From contig NC_064038.1 in NCBI RefSeq assembly GCF_932526225.1, forward strand, positions 18,277,075 through 18,341,074: a stretch of DNA of 64,000 nt. The letters run 5' to 3'. Source of the stretch: Nematostella vectensis. Its lineage: Eukaryota > Cnidaria > Anthozoa > Actiniaria > Edwardsiidae. This document shows positions 53,400 through 64,000 of the stretch, in pieces; the first letter of the stretch is position 1, and each line of letters begins with the position of its first letter. Position numbers and translations under genes: made by a program. Under the pieces are notes generated by a model. That model saw nothing but the letters and a program-made list of their open reading frames with translations, made no database searches and had not been told where the DNA came from.

Positions 53400-53926
53400 A
53401 GTAGGGCGCGGTTAGTACTTGGATGGGTGACCGCTTCGGAATACCGTGTGCTGTTGGCATTTCCTATTTGTTATCGAGGTACTGACAGTACTGTTATATA
53501 ATAGATAGATGTTACACAGTTCTATCGTTTACGGCCATACCACTGAGAGAACACCAGTTCTCGTCCGATCACAGAACTTAAAGTCAGTAGGGCACGGTTA
53601 GTACTTGGACGGGTGACCGCCTGGGAATACAGTGTGCTGTAGGCATTTCCTTTTTGTTATCGAGGTACTCACAGGACTGTTATATAATAGATAGATCTTA
53701 AACTCTTCTAACGTCTACGGCCATACCACTGAGAAAGCACCGGTTCTCGTCCGATCACCGTAGTTAAGCTCAGTAGGGCACGGTTAGTACTTGGATAGGT
53801 GACCGCCTGGGAATACCGTGTGCTGTAGGCATTTCATTTTTGTCATCGAAGTACTCACAGGACTGTTATAAAATATATATTTCTTACACAGTTCTGTCGT
53901 CTACGGCCATACCACTGAGAAAGCAC

Positions 53927-53957
<31 letters not shown>

Positions 53958-54112
53958 AGTAGGGCGCGGTTAGTACTTGGATGGGTGACCGCCTGGGAAT
54001 ACCGTGTGCTGTAGGCATTTCCTTTTTGTCATCGAAGTACTCACAGGACTGTTATATAATAGATAGATCTTACACAGTTCTATCGTCTACGGCCATACCA
54101 CTTAGAAAGCAC

Positions 54113-54143
<31 letters not shown>

Positions 54144-54484
54144 ATTAGGGCGCGGTAAGTACTTGGATGGGTGACCGTTTCGGAATACCGTGTGCTGTAG
54201 GCATTTCCTTTTTGTTATCGAGGTACTGACAGTACTGTTATATAATAGATAGATGTTACACAGTTCTATCGTTTACGGCCATACCACTGAGAGAACACCA
54301 GTTCTCGTCCGATCACAGAACTTAAAGTCAGTAGGGCACGGTTAGTACTTGGACGGGTGACCGCCTGGGAATACCGTGTGCTGTAGGCATTTCCTTTTTG
54401 TCATCGAAGTACTCACAGGACTGTTATATAATAGATAGATGTTACACAGTTCTATCGTCTACGGCCATACCACTTAGAAAGCAC

Positions 54485-54515
<31 letters not shown>

Positions 54516-54856
54516 AGTAGGGCGCGGTAAGTACTTGGATGGGTGACCGCTTCGGAATACCGTGTGCTGTAGTCATTTCCTTTTTGTTACCAAAGTACTC
54601 ACAGGACTGTTATATAAAATCTATTTCTTACACAGTTCTGTCGTCTACGGCCATACCACTGAGAAAGCACCGGTTCTCGTCCGATCACCGTAGTTAAGCT
54701 CAGTAGGGCACGGTTAGTACTTGGATGTGTGACCGCTTGGGAATACAGTGTGCTGTAGGCATTTCCTTTTTGTTATCGAGGTACTCACAGGACTGTTATA
54801 TAATAGATAGATCTTAAACAGTTCTGTCGTCTACGACCATACCACTGAGAAAGCAC

Positions 54857-54887
<31 letters not shown>

Positions 54888-55042
54888 AGTAGGGCGCGGT
54901 TAGTACTTGGATGGGTGACCGCCTGGGAATACCGTGTGCTGTAGGCATTTCCTTTTTGTCATCGAAGTACTCACAGGACTGTTATATAATAGATAGATCT
55001 TACACAGTTCTATCGTCTACGGCCATACCACTTAGAAAGCAC

Positions 55043-55073
<31 letters not shown>

Positions 55074-55600
55074 ATTAGGGCGCGGTAAGTACTTGGATGG
55101 GTGACCGCTTCGGAATACCGTGTGCTGTAGGCATTTCCTTTTTGTTATCGAGGTACTGACAGGACTGTTATATAATAGATAGATGTTACACAGTTCTATC
55201 GTCTACGGCCATACCACTTAGAAAGCACCGGTTCTCTTCCGATCACCGAAGTTAAGCTCAGTAGGGCGCGGTAAGTACTTGGATGGGTGACCGCTTCGGA
55301 ATACCGTGTGCTGTAGACATTTCCTTTTTGTTACCAAAGTACTCACAGGACTGTTATATAAAATCTATTTCTTACACAGTTCTGTCGTCTACGGCCATAC
55401 CACTGAGAAAGCACCGGTTCTTGTCCGATCACCGTAGTTAAGCTCAGTAGGGCACGGTTAGTACTTGGATGGGTGACCGCCTGGGAATACCGTGTGCTGT
55501 AGGCATTTCCTTTTTGTTATCGAGGTACTCACAGGACTGTTATATAATAGATAGATCTTAAACAGTTCTGTCGTCTACGACCATACCACTGAGAAAGCAC

Positions 55601-55631
<31 letters not shown>

Positions 55632-55972
55632 AGTAGGGCGCGGTTAGTACTTGGATGGGTGACCGCCTGGGAATACCGTGTGCTGTAGGCATTTCCTTTT
55701 TGTCATCGAAGTACTCACAGGACTGTTATATAATATATATTTCTTACACAGTTCTGTCGTCTACGGCCATACCACTGAGAAAGCACCGGTTCTCCTCCGA
55801 TCACCGAAGTTAAGCTCAGTAGGGCGCGGTTAGTACTTGGATGGGTGACCGCCTGCGAATACCGTGTGCTGTAGGCATTTCCTTTTTGTCATCGAAGTAC
55901 TCACAGGACTGTTATATAATAGATAGATCTTACACAGTTCTATCGTCTACGGCCATACCACTTAGAAAGCAC

Positions 55973-56003
<31 letters not shown>

Positions 56004-56158
56004 AGTAGGGCGCGGTAAGTACTTGGATGGGTGACCGCTTCGGAATACCGTGTGCTGTAGGCATTTCCTTTTTGTTATCGAGGTACTGACAGGACTGTTA
56101 TATAATAGATAGATGTTACACAGTTCTATCGTCTACGGCCATAACACTTAGAAAGCAC

Positions 56159-56189
<31 letters not shown>

Positions 56190-56530
56190 AGTAGGGCGCG
56201 GTAAGTACTTGGATGGGTGACCGCTTCGGAATACCGTGTGCTGTAGACATTTCCTTTTTGTTACCAAAGTACTCACAGGACTGTTATATAAAATCTATTT
56301 CTTACACAGTTCTGTCGTCTACGGCCATACCACTGAGAAAGCACCGGTTCTCGTCCGATCACCGTAGTTAAGCTCAGTAGGGCACGGTTAGTACTTGGAT
56401 GGGTGACCGCCTGGGAATACCGTGTGCTGTAGGCATTTCCTTTTTGTTATCGAGGTACTCACAGGACTGTTATATAATAGATAGATCTTAAACAGTTCTG
56501 TCGTCTACGACCATACCACTGAGAAAGCAC

Positions 56531-56561
<31 letters not shown>

Positions 56562-56716
56562 AGTAGGGCGCGGTTAGTACTTGGATGGGTGACTGCCTGG
56601 GAATACCGTGTGCTGTAGGCATTTCCTTTTTGTCATCGAAGTACTCACAGGACTGTTATATAATATATATTTCTTACACAGTTCTGTCGTCTACGGCCAT
56701 ACCACTGAGAAAGCAC

Positions 56717-56747
<31 letters not shown>

Positions 56748-56902
56748 AGTAGGGCGCGGTTAGTACTTGGATGGGTGACCGCCTGCGAATACCGTGTGCT
56801 GTAGGCATTTCCTTTTTGTCATCGAAGTACTCACAGGACTGTTATATAATAGATAGATCTTACACAGTTCTATCGTCTACGGCCATACCACTTAGAAAGC
56901 AC

Positions 56903-56933
<31 letters not shown>

Positions 56934-57086
56934 AGTAGGGCGCGGTAAGTACTTGGATGGGTGACCGCTTCGGAATACCGTGTGCTGTAGGCATTTCCTT
57001 TTTGTTATCGAGGTACTCACAGGACTGTTATATAATAGATAGATCTTAAACAGTTCTGTCGTCTACGACCATACCACTGAGAAAGC

Positions 57087-57119
<33 letters not shown>

Positions 57120-57646
57120 AGTAGGGCGCGGTTAGTACTTGGATGGGTGACCGCCTGGGAATACCGTGTGCTGTAGGCATTTCCTTTTTGTCATCGAAGT
57201 ACTCACAGGACTGTTATATAATAGATAGATCTTACACAGTTCTGTCGTCTACGGCCATACCACTGAGAAAGCACCGGATCTCGTCCGATCACCGAAGTTA
57301 AGCTCAGTAGGGCGCGGTAAGTACTTGGATGGGTGACCGCTTCGGAATACCGTGTGCTGTTGGCATTTCCTTTTTGTTATCGAGGTACTGACAGTACTGT
57401 TATATAATAGATAGATGTTACACAGTTCTATCGTTTACGGCCATACCACTGAGAGAACACCAGTTCTCGTCCGATCACAGAACTTAAAGTCAGTAGGGCA
57501 CTGTTAGTACTTGGACGGGTGACCGCCTGGGAATACCGTGTGCTGTAGGCATTTCCTTTTTGTTATCGAGGTACTCACAGGACTTTTATATAATAGATAG
57601 ATCTTAAACTCTTCTAACGTCTACGGCCATACCACTGAGAAAGCAC

Positions 57647-57660
<14 letters not shown>
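50965..57660 (+). repeat. Second 36-unit duplication, first copy
   Basis: Recurs downstream with an offset of 6696 bp. Shared marks include CGTCTGATC at 51701 and 58397, TTAACCTCATTAG near 51534 and 58230, CACAGG near 52437 and 59133, CTGATAAAG near 52615 and 59311, and the CATTTCATTTTTG spacer at 53831 and 60527. Edges are accurate to about one unit. Confidence 0.85.
53341..53460 (+). rRNA. Hybrid class A copy with a T3 terminator
   Basis: Has T19, T95 and C97 of class A but T73 of consensus. The downstream run reads CCTATTTG (53463-53470), only three T in a row, so termination should be weak. The duplicate 6696 bp downstream (60037) keeps five T. Confidence 0.72.
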
Positions 57661-57677
<17 letters not shown>

Positions 57678-57832
57678 AGTAGGTCGCGGTCAGTACTTGG
57701 ATAGGTGACCGCCTGGGAATACCGTGTGCTGTAGGCATTTCCTTTTTGTCATCGAAGTACTCACAGGACTGTTATAAAATATATATTTCTTACACAGTTC
57801 TGTCGTCTACGGCCATACCACTGAGAAAGCAC

Positions 57833-57863
<31 letters not shown>

Positions 57864-58576
57864 AGTAGGGCGCGGTTAGTACTTGGATGGGTGACCGCCT
57901 GGGAATACCGTGTGCTGTAGGCATTTCCTTTTTGTCATCGAAGTACTCACAGGACTGTTATATAATAGATAGATGTTACACAGTTCTATCGTCTACGGCC
58001 ATACCACTTAGAAAGCACCGGTTCTCGTCCGATCACCGAATTTAAGCTCAGTAGGGCGCGGTAAGTACTTGGATGGGTGACCGCTTCGGAATACCGTGTG
58101 CTGTAGGCATTTCCTTTTTGTTACCAAAGTACTCACAGGACTGTTATATAAAATCTATTTCTTACACAGTTCTGTCGTCTACGGCCATACCACTGAGAAA
58201 GCACCGGTTCTCGTCCGATCACCGTAGTTAACCTCATTAGGGCACGGTTAGTACTTGGATGGGTGACCGCCTGAGAATACCGTGTGCTGTAGGCATTTTC
58301 TTTTTGTTATCGTGGTACTCACAGGACCGTTATATAATAGATAGATCTTACACAGTTCTATCGTCTACGGCCATACCACTGAGAAAGCACCAGTTCTCGT
58401 CTGATCACCGAAGTTAAGCTCAGTAGGGCGCGGTTAGTACTTGGATGGGTGACCGCCTGGGAATACCGTGTGCTGTAGGCATTTCCTTTTTGTCATCGAA
58501 GTACTCACAGGACTGTTATATAATATATATTTCTTACACAGTTCTGTCGTCTACGGCCATACCACTGAGAAAGCAC

Positions 58577-58607
<31 letters not shown>

Positions 58608-58762
58608 AGTAGGGCGCGGTTAGTACTTGGATGGGTGACCGCCTGGGAATACCGTGTGCTGTAGGCATTTCCTTTTTGTCATCGAAGTACTCACAGGACT
58701 GTTATATAATAGATAGATCTCACACAGTTCTATCGTCTACGGCCATACCACTTAGAAAGCAC

Positions 58763-58793
<31 letters not shown>

Positions 58794-59320
58794 AGTAGGG
58801 CGCGGTAAGTACTTGGATGGGTGACCGCTTCGGAATACCGTGTGCTGTAGACATTTCCTTTTTGTTACCAAAGTACTCACAGGACTGTTATATAAAATCT
58901 ATTTCTTACACAGTTCTGTCGTCTACGGCCATACCACTGAGAAAGCACCGGTTCTCGTCCGATCACCGTAGTTAAGCTCAGTAGGGCACGGTTAGTACTT
59001 GGATGGGTGACCGCCTGGGAATACCGTGTGCTGTAGGCATTTCCTTTTTGTTATCGAGGTACTCACAGGACTGTTATATAATAGATAGATCTTAAACAGT
59101 TCTGTCGTCTACGACCATACCACTGAGAAAGCACAGGTTCTCGTCCGATCACCGAAGTTAAGCTCAGTAGGGCGCGGTTAGTACTTGGATGGGTGACCGC
59201 CTGGGAATACCGTGTGCTGTAGGCATTTCCTTTTTGTCATCGAAGTACTCACAGGACTGTTATATAATATATATTTCTTACACAGTTCTGTCGTCTACGG
59301 CCATACCACTGATAAAGCAC

Positions 59321-59351
<31 letters not shown>

Positions 59352-59878
59352 AGTAGGGCGCGGTTAGTACTTGGATGGGTGACCGCCTGGGAATACCGTG
59401 TGCTGTAGGCATTTCCTTTTTGTCATCGAAGTACTCACAGGACTGTTATATAATAGATAGATCTTACACAGTTCTATCGTCTACGGCCATACCACTTAGA
59501 AAGCACCGGTTCTTGTCCGATCACCGAAGTTAAGCTCAGTAGGGCGCGGTAAGTACTTGGATGGGTGACCGCTTCGGAATACCGTGTGCTGTAGGCATTT
59601 CCTTTTTGTTACCAAAGTACTCACAGGACTGTTATATAAAATCTATTTCTTACACAGTTCTGTCGTCTACGGCCATACCACTGAGAAAGCACCAGTTCTC
59701 GTCTGATCACCGAAGTTAAGCTCAGTAGGGCGCGGTTAGTACTTGGATGGGTGACCGCCTGGGAATACCGTGTGCTGTAGGCATTTCCTTTTTGTCATCG
59801 AAGTACTCACAGGACTGTTATATAATATATATTTCTTACACAGTTCTGTCGTCTACGGCCATACCACTGAGAAAGCAC

Positions 59879-59909
<31 letters not shown>

Positions 59910-60064
59910 AGTAGGGCGCGGTTAGTACTTTGATGGGTGACCGCCTGGGAATACCGTGTGCTGTAGGCATTTCCTTTTTGTCATCGAAGTACTCACAGGA
60001 CTGTTATATAATAGATAGATCTCACACAGTTCTATCGTCTACGGCCATACCACTTAGAAAGCAC

Positions 60065-60095
<31 letters not shown>

Positions 60096-60622
60096 AGTAG
60101 GGCGCGGTTAGTACTTGGATGGGTGACCGCTTCGGAATACCGTGTGCTGTTGGCATTTCCTTTTTGTTATCGAGGTACTGACAGTACTGTTATATAATAG
60201 ATAGATGTTACACAGTTCTATCGTTTACGGCCATACCACTGAGAGAACACCAGTTCTCGTCCGATCACAGAACTTAAAGTCAGTAGGGCACGGTTAGTAC
60301 TTGGACGGGTGACCGCCTGGGAATACCGTGTGCTGTAGGCATTTCCTTTTTGTTATCGAGGTACTCACAGGACTGTTATATAATAGATAGATCTTAAACT
60401 CTTCTAACGTCTACGGCCATACCACTGAGAAAGCACCGGTTCTCGTCCGATCACCGTAGTTAAGCTCAGTAGGGCACGGTTAGTACTTGGATAGGTGACC
60501 GCCTGGGAATACCGTGTGCTGTAGGCATTTCATTTTTGTCATCGAAGTACTCACAGGACTGTTATAAAATATATATTTCTTACACAGTTCTGTCGTCTAC
60601 GGCCATACCACTGAGAAAGCAC

Positions 60623-60653
<31 letters not shown>

Positions 60654-60808
60654 AGTAGGGCGCGGTTAGTACTTGGATGGGTGACCGCCTGGGAATACCG
60701 TGTGCTGTAGGCATTTCCTTTTTGTCATCGAAGTACTCACAGGACTGTTATATAATAGATAGATGTTACACAGTTCTATCGTCTACGACCATACCACTTA
60801 GAAAGCAC

Positions 60809-60839
<31 letters not shown>

Positions 60840-61180
60840 ATTAGGGCGCGGTAAGTACTTGGATGGGTGACCGTTTCGTAATACCGTGTGCTGTAGGCAT
60901 TTCCTTTTTGTTATCGAGGTACTGACAGTACTGTTATATAATAGATAGATGTTACACAGTTCTATCGTTTACGGCCATACCACTGAGAGAACACCAGTTC
61001 TCGTCCGATCACAGAACTTAAAGTCAGTAGGGCACGGTTAGTACTTGGACGGGTGACCGCCTGGGAATACCGTGTGCTGTAGGCATTTCCTTTTTGTTAT
61101 CGAGGTACTCACAGGACTGTTATATAATAGATAGATCTTAAACTCTTCTAACGTCTACGGCCATACCACTGAGAAAGCAC

Positions 61181-61211
<31 letters not shown>

Positions 61212-61366
61212 AGTAGGGCGCGGTCAGTACTTGGATAGGTGACCGCCTGGGAATACCGTGTGCTGTAGGCATTTCCTTTTTGTCATCGAAGTACTCACAG
61301 GACTGTTATAAAATATATATTTCTTACACAGTTCTGTCGTCTACGGCCATACCACTGAGAAAGCAC

Positions 61367-61397
<31 letters not shown>

Positions 61398-61552
61398 AGT
61401 AGGGCGCGGTTAGTACTTGGATGGGTGACCGCCTGGGAATACCGTGTGCTGTAGGCATTTCCTTTTTGTCATCGAAGTACTCACAGGACTGTTATATAAT
61501 AGATAGATGTTACACAGTTCTATCGTCTACGGCCATACCACTTAGAAAGCAC

Positions 61553-61583
<31 letters not shown>

Positions 61584-61924
61584 AGTAGGGCGCGGTAAGT
61601 ACTTGGATGGGTGACCGCTTCGGAATACCGTGTGCTGTAGTCATTTCCTTTTTGTTACCAAAGTACTCACAGGACTGTTATATAAAATCTATTTCTTACA
61701 CAGTTCTGTCGTCTACGGCCATACCACTGAGAAAGCACCGGTTCTCGTCCGATCACCGTAGTTAAGCTCAGTAGGGCACGGTTAGTACTTGGATGTGTGA
61801 CCGCCTGGGAATACCGTGTGCTGTAGGCATTTCCTTTTTGTTATCGAGGTACTCACAGGACTGTTATATAATAGATAGATCTTAAACAGTTCTGTCGTCT
61901 ACGGCCATACCACTGAGAAAGCAC

Positions 61925-61955
<31 letters not shown>

Positions 61956-61960
61956 AGTAG
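57661..61960 (+). repeat. Second 36-unit duplication, second copy
   Basis: Matches the preceding block at +6696 up to about 61085. After that the offset is 7068 (38 units), because an F and a D unit (genes at 61153 and 61339) have no counterpart after 54400. Similarity to the first copy fades near 61.96 kb, where the array switches to a sequence like 59.93 kb. Confidence 0.82.
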
Positions 61961-62110
61961 GGCGCGGTTAGTACTTTGATGGGTGACCGCCTGGGAATAC
62001 CGTGTGCTGTAGGCATTTCCTTTTTGTCATCGAAGTACTCACAGGACTGTTATATAATAGATAGATCTCACACAGTTCTATCGTCTACGGCCATACCACT
62101 TAGAAAGCAC

Positions 62111-62141
<31 letters not shown>

Positions 62142-62668
62142 AGTAGGGCGCGGTAAGTACTTGGATGGGTGACCGCTTCGGAATACCGTGTGCTGTAGAC
62201 ATTTCCTTTTTGTTACCAAAGTACTCACAGGACTGTTATATAAAATCTATTTCTTACACAGTTCTGTCGTCTACGGCCATACCACTGAGAAAGCACCGGT
62301 TCTCGTCCGATCACCGTAGTTAAGCTCAGTAGGGCACGGTTAGTACTTGGATGGGTGACCGCCTGGGAATACCGTGTGCTGTAGGCATTTCCTTTTTGTT
62401 ATCGAGGTACTCACAGGACTGTTATATAATAGATAGATCTTAAACAGTTCTGTCGTCTACGACCATACCACTGAGAAAGCACAGGTTCTCGTCCGATCAC
62501 CGAAGTTAAGCTCAGTAGGGCGCGGTTAGTACTTGGATGGGTGACCGCCTGGGAATACCGTGTGCTGTAGGCATTTCCTTTTTGTCATCGAAGTACTCAC
62601 AGGACTGTTATATAATATATATTTCTTACACAGTTCTGTCGTCTACGGCCATACCACTGATAAAGCAC

Positions 62669-62699
<31 letters not shown>

Positions 62700-62854
62700 A
62701 GTAGGGCGCGGTTAGTACTTGGATGGGTGACCGCCTGGGAATACCGTGTGCTGTAGGCATTTCCTTTTTGTCATCGAAGTACTCACAGGACTGTTATATA
62801 ATAGATAGATCTTACACAGTTCTATCGTCTACGGCCATACCACTTAGAAAGCAC

Positions 62855-62885
<31 letters not shown>

Positions 62886-63040
62886 AGTAGGGCGCGGTAA
62901 GTACTTGGATGGGTGACCGCTTCGGAATACCGTGTGCTGTAGGCATTTCCTTTTTGTTACCAAAGTACTCACAGGACTGTTATATAAAATCTATTTCTTA
63001 CACAGTTCTGTCGTCTACGGCCATACCACTGAGAAAGCAC

Positions 63041-63071
<31 letters not shown>

Positions 63072-63226
63072 AGTAGGGCGCGGTAAGTACTTGGATGGGT
63101 GACCGCTTCGGAATACCGTGTGCTGTAGGCATTTCCTTTTTGTCATCGAAGTACTCACAGGACTGTTATATAATAGATAGATCTTACACAGTTCTATCGT
63201 CTACGGCCATACCACTTAGAAAGCAC

Positions 63227-63257
<31 letters not shown>

Positions 63258-63598
63258 AGTAGGGCGCGGTAAGTACTTGGATGGGTGACCGCTTCGGAAT
63301 ACCGTGTGCTGTAGGCATTTCCTTTTTGTTACCAAAGTACTCACAGGACTGTTATATAAAATCTATTTCTTACACAGTTCTGTCGTCTACGGCCATACCA
63401 CTGAGAAAGCACCGGTTCTCGTCCGATCACCGTAGTTAAGCTCAGTAGGGCACGGTTAGTACTTGGATGTGTGACCGCCTGGGAATACCGTGTGCTGTAG
63501 GCATTTCCTTTTTGTTATCGAGGTACTCACAGGACTGTTATATAATAGATAGATCTTAAACAGTTCTGTCGTCTACGACCATACCACTGAGAAAGCAC

Positions 63599-63629
<31 letters not shown>

Positions 63630-63784
63630 AGTAGGGCGCGGTTAGTACTTGGATGGGTGACCGCCTGAGAATACCGTGTGCTGTAGGCATTTCCTTTTTG
63701 TCATCGAAGTACTCACAGGACTGTTATATAATAGATAGATCTTACACAGTTCTATCGTCTACGGCCATACCACTTAGAAAGCAC

Positions 63785-63815
<31 letters not shown>

Positions 63816-63942
63816 ATTAGGGCGCGGTAAGTACTTTGATGGGTGACCGCTTCGGAATACCGTGTGCTGTAGGCATTTCCTTTTTGTTATCGAGGTACTG
63901 ACAGGACTGTTATATAATAGATAGATGTTACACAGTTCTATC

Positions 63943-64000
63943 GTTTACGGCCATACCACTGAGAAAGCACCAGTTCTCGTCCGATCACAGAACTTAAAGT
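63943..64000 (+). rRNA. 5S rRNA, partial copy cut by window end
   Basis: The first 58 nt of a class E copy (T3, A30, A47, C51, A56, G57 visible). The rest lies beyond the window. Confidence 0.96.

Larger units (their letters stand above)
49621..63876 (+). rRNA. 5S rRNA genes, block 8: 77 copies
   Basis: Genes start at 49621 + 186n for n = 0 to 76 (last 63757). Class E copies are at 53527, 54271, 57433, 60223 and 60967. The block holds both copies of a second 36-unit duplication, and it is rich in runs of consecutive class A copies near 49.9-50.9 kb. Confidence 0.97.
1..64000 (+). repeat. Tandem 5S rDNA array, 186-bp unit, about 344 units
   Basis: The window is filled by a 186-bp head-to-tail repeat, each unit a 120-bp 5S gene and a 66-bp spacer. 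I followed the GTCTAC start through the whole window; spacing is 186 bp except at seven indels (+1 near 3025, +1 near 11210, -3 near 13624, +1 near 21690, -1 near 30579, -1 near 37275, +8 near 49437). All units point the same way and no foreign DNA interrupts them. The spacer holds only the terminator, a short variable stretch (TTACCAAAG, TTATCGAGG, TCATCGAAG or TTTTCGAAG), a conserved ACAGGACTG-like block and the TATA-like box. Tandem 5S arrays separate from the 45S rDNA are usual in animals. The array extends past both window edges. Confidence 0.99.

Noticed and set aside
1-64000. CRISPR array or simple satellite DNA
   Set aside because: The regular period could suggest either, but the repeat is a full 120-nt 5S gene with conserved folding, a promoter box and a terminator, and the spacers are not unique.

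Overview
The whole 64 kb window is one uninterrupted head-to-tail array of eukaryotic 5S ribosomal RNA genes, all on the + strand. The basic unit is 186 bp: a 120-bp 5S gene and a 66-bp spacer. I traced the gene starts from end to end and count 343 complete copies plus one partial copy at each edge (1-72 and 63943-64000). There is no protein gene, tRNA, spliced-leader RNA, snRNA or transposable element, and no gene-free stretch longer than the 66-bp spacer. The 5S folds into the usual five-helix form, with a GUGA-capped helix IV and a 9-bp terminal helix I. Its helix III arm and box A region look like those of invertebrate animals (cnidarian, sponge or lophotrochozoan-like) rather than vertebrates. 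The phylum cannot be fixed from this window.

Each unit carries a TATA-like box at about -32 to -26 (TATATAA), an intragenic control region (boxes A to C inside the gene) and a run of five T about 5 bp after the gene, the RNA polymerase III terminator. Gene numbering below takes the G of GTCTAC as +1; consensus (class D) ends at position 120.

The copies fall into a few recurring classes defined by gene and spacer together. A has T19, A73, T95, C97. B has T49, A68. C has A8. D is consensus. E is strongly divergent with T3, A30, A47, C51, A56, G57, A68, C84. F has a TTTTCGAAG spacer and a helix IV mismatch. G is near consensus and follows F. I count 42 copies with the E-type start.

The classes are arranged in higher-order repeats. 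From 1 to 3.85 kb and from 7.05 to 12.2 kb a 12-unit (2232 bp) super-repeat is visible, in the order B C A E F G D A B C D A starting at 139. The stretch 1-3.85 kb recurs at 8.19-12.2 kb. A 36-unit block (6695 bp) at about 24.22-30.92 kb is followed directly by a nearly identical copy at 30.92-37.61 kb and by a partial third copy to 39.75 kb. A second 36-unit block (6696 bp) at about 50.97-57.66 kb is repeated from 57.66 kb. The rest is a mosaic of smaller duplications of 2 to 5 units and of hybrid genes whose 5' and 3' halves belong to different classes. This is the pattern expected from repeated unequal exchange and gene conversion.

Register changes are rare: only seven indels across 64 kb alter the 186-bp phase. 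The main biological question is whether the abundant A and E classes are transcribed variant 5S genes or pseudogenes carried along by array turnover. I found no undescribed coding or defence system here.
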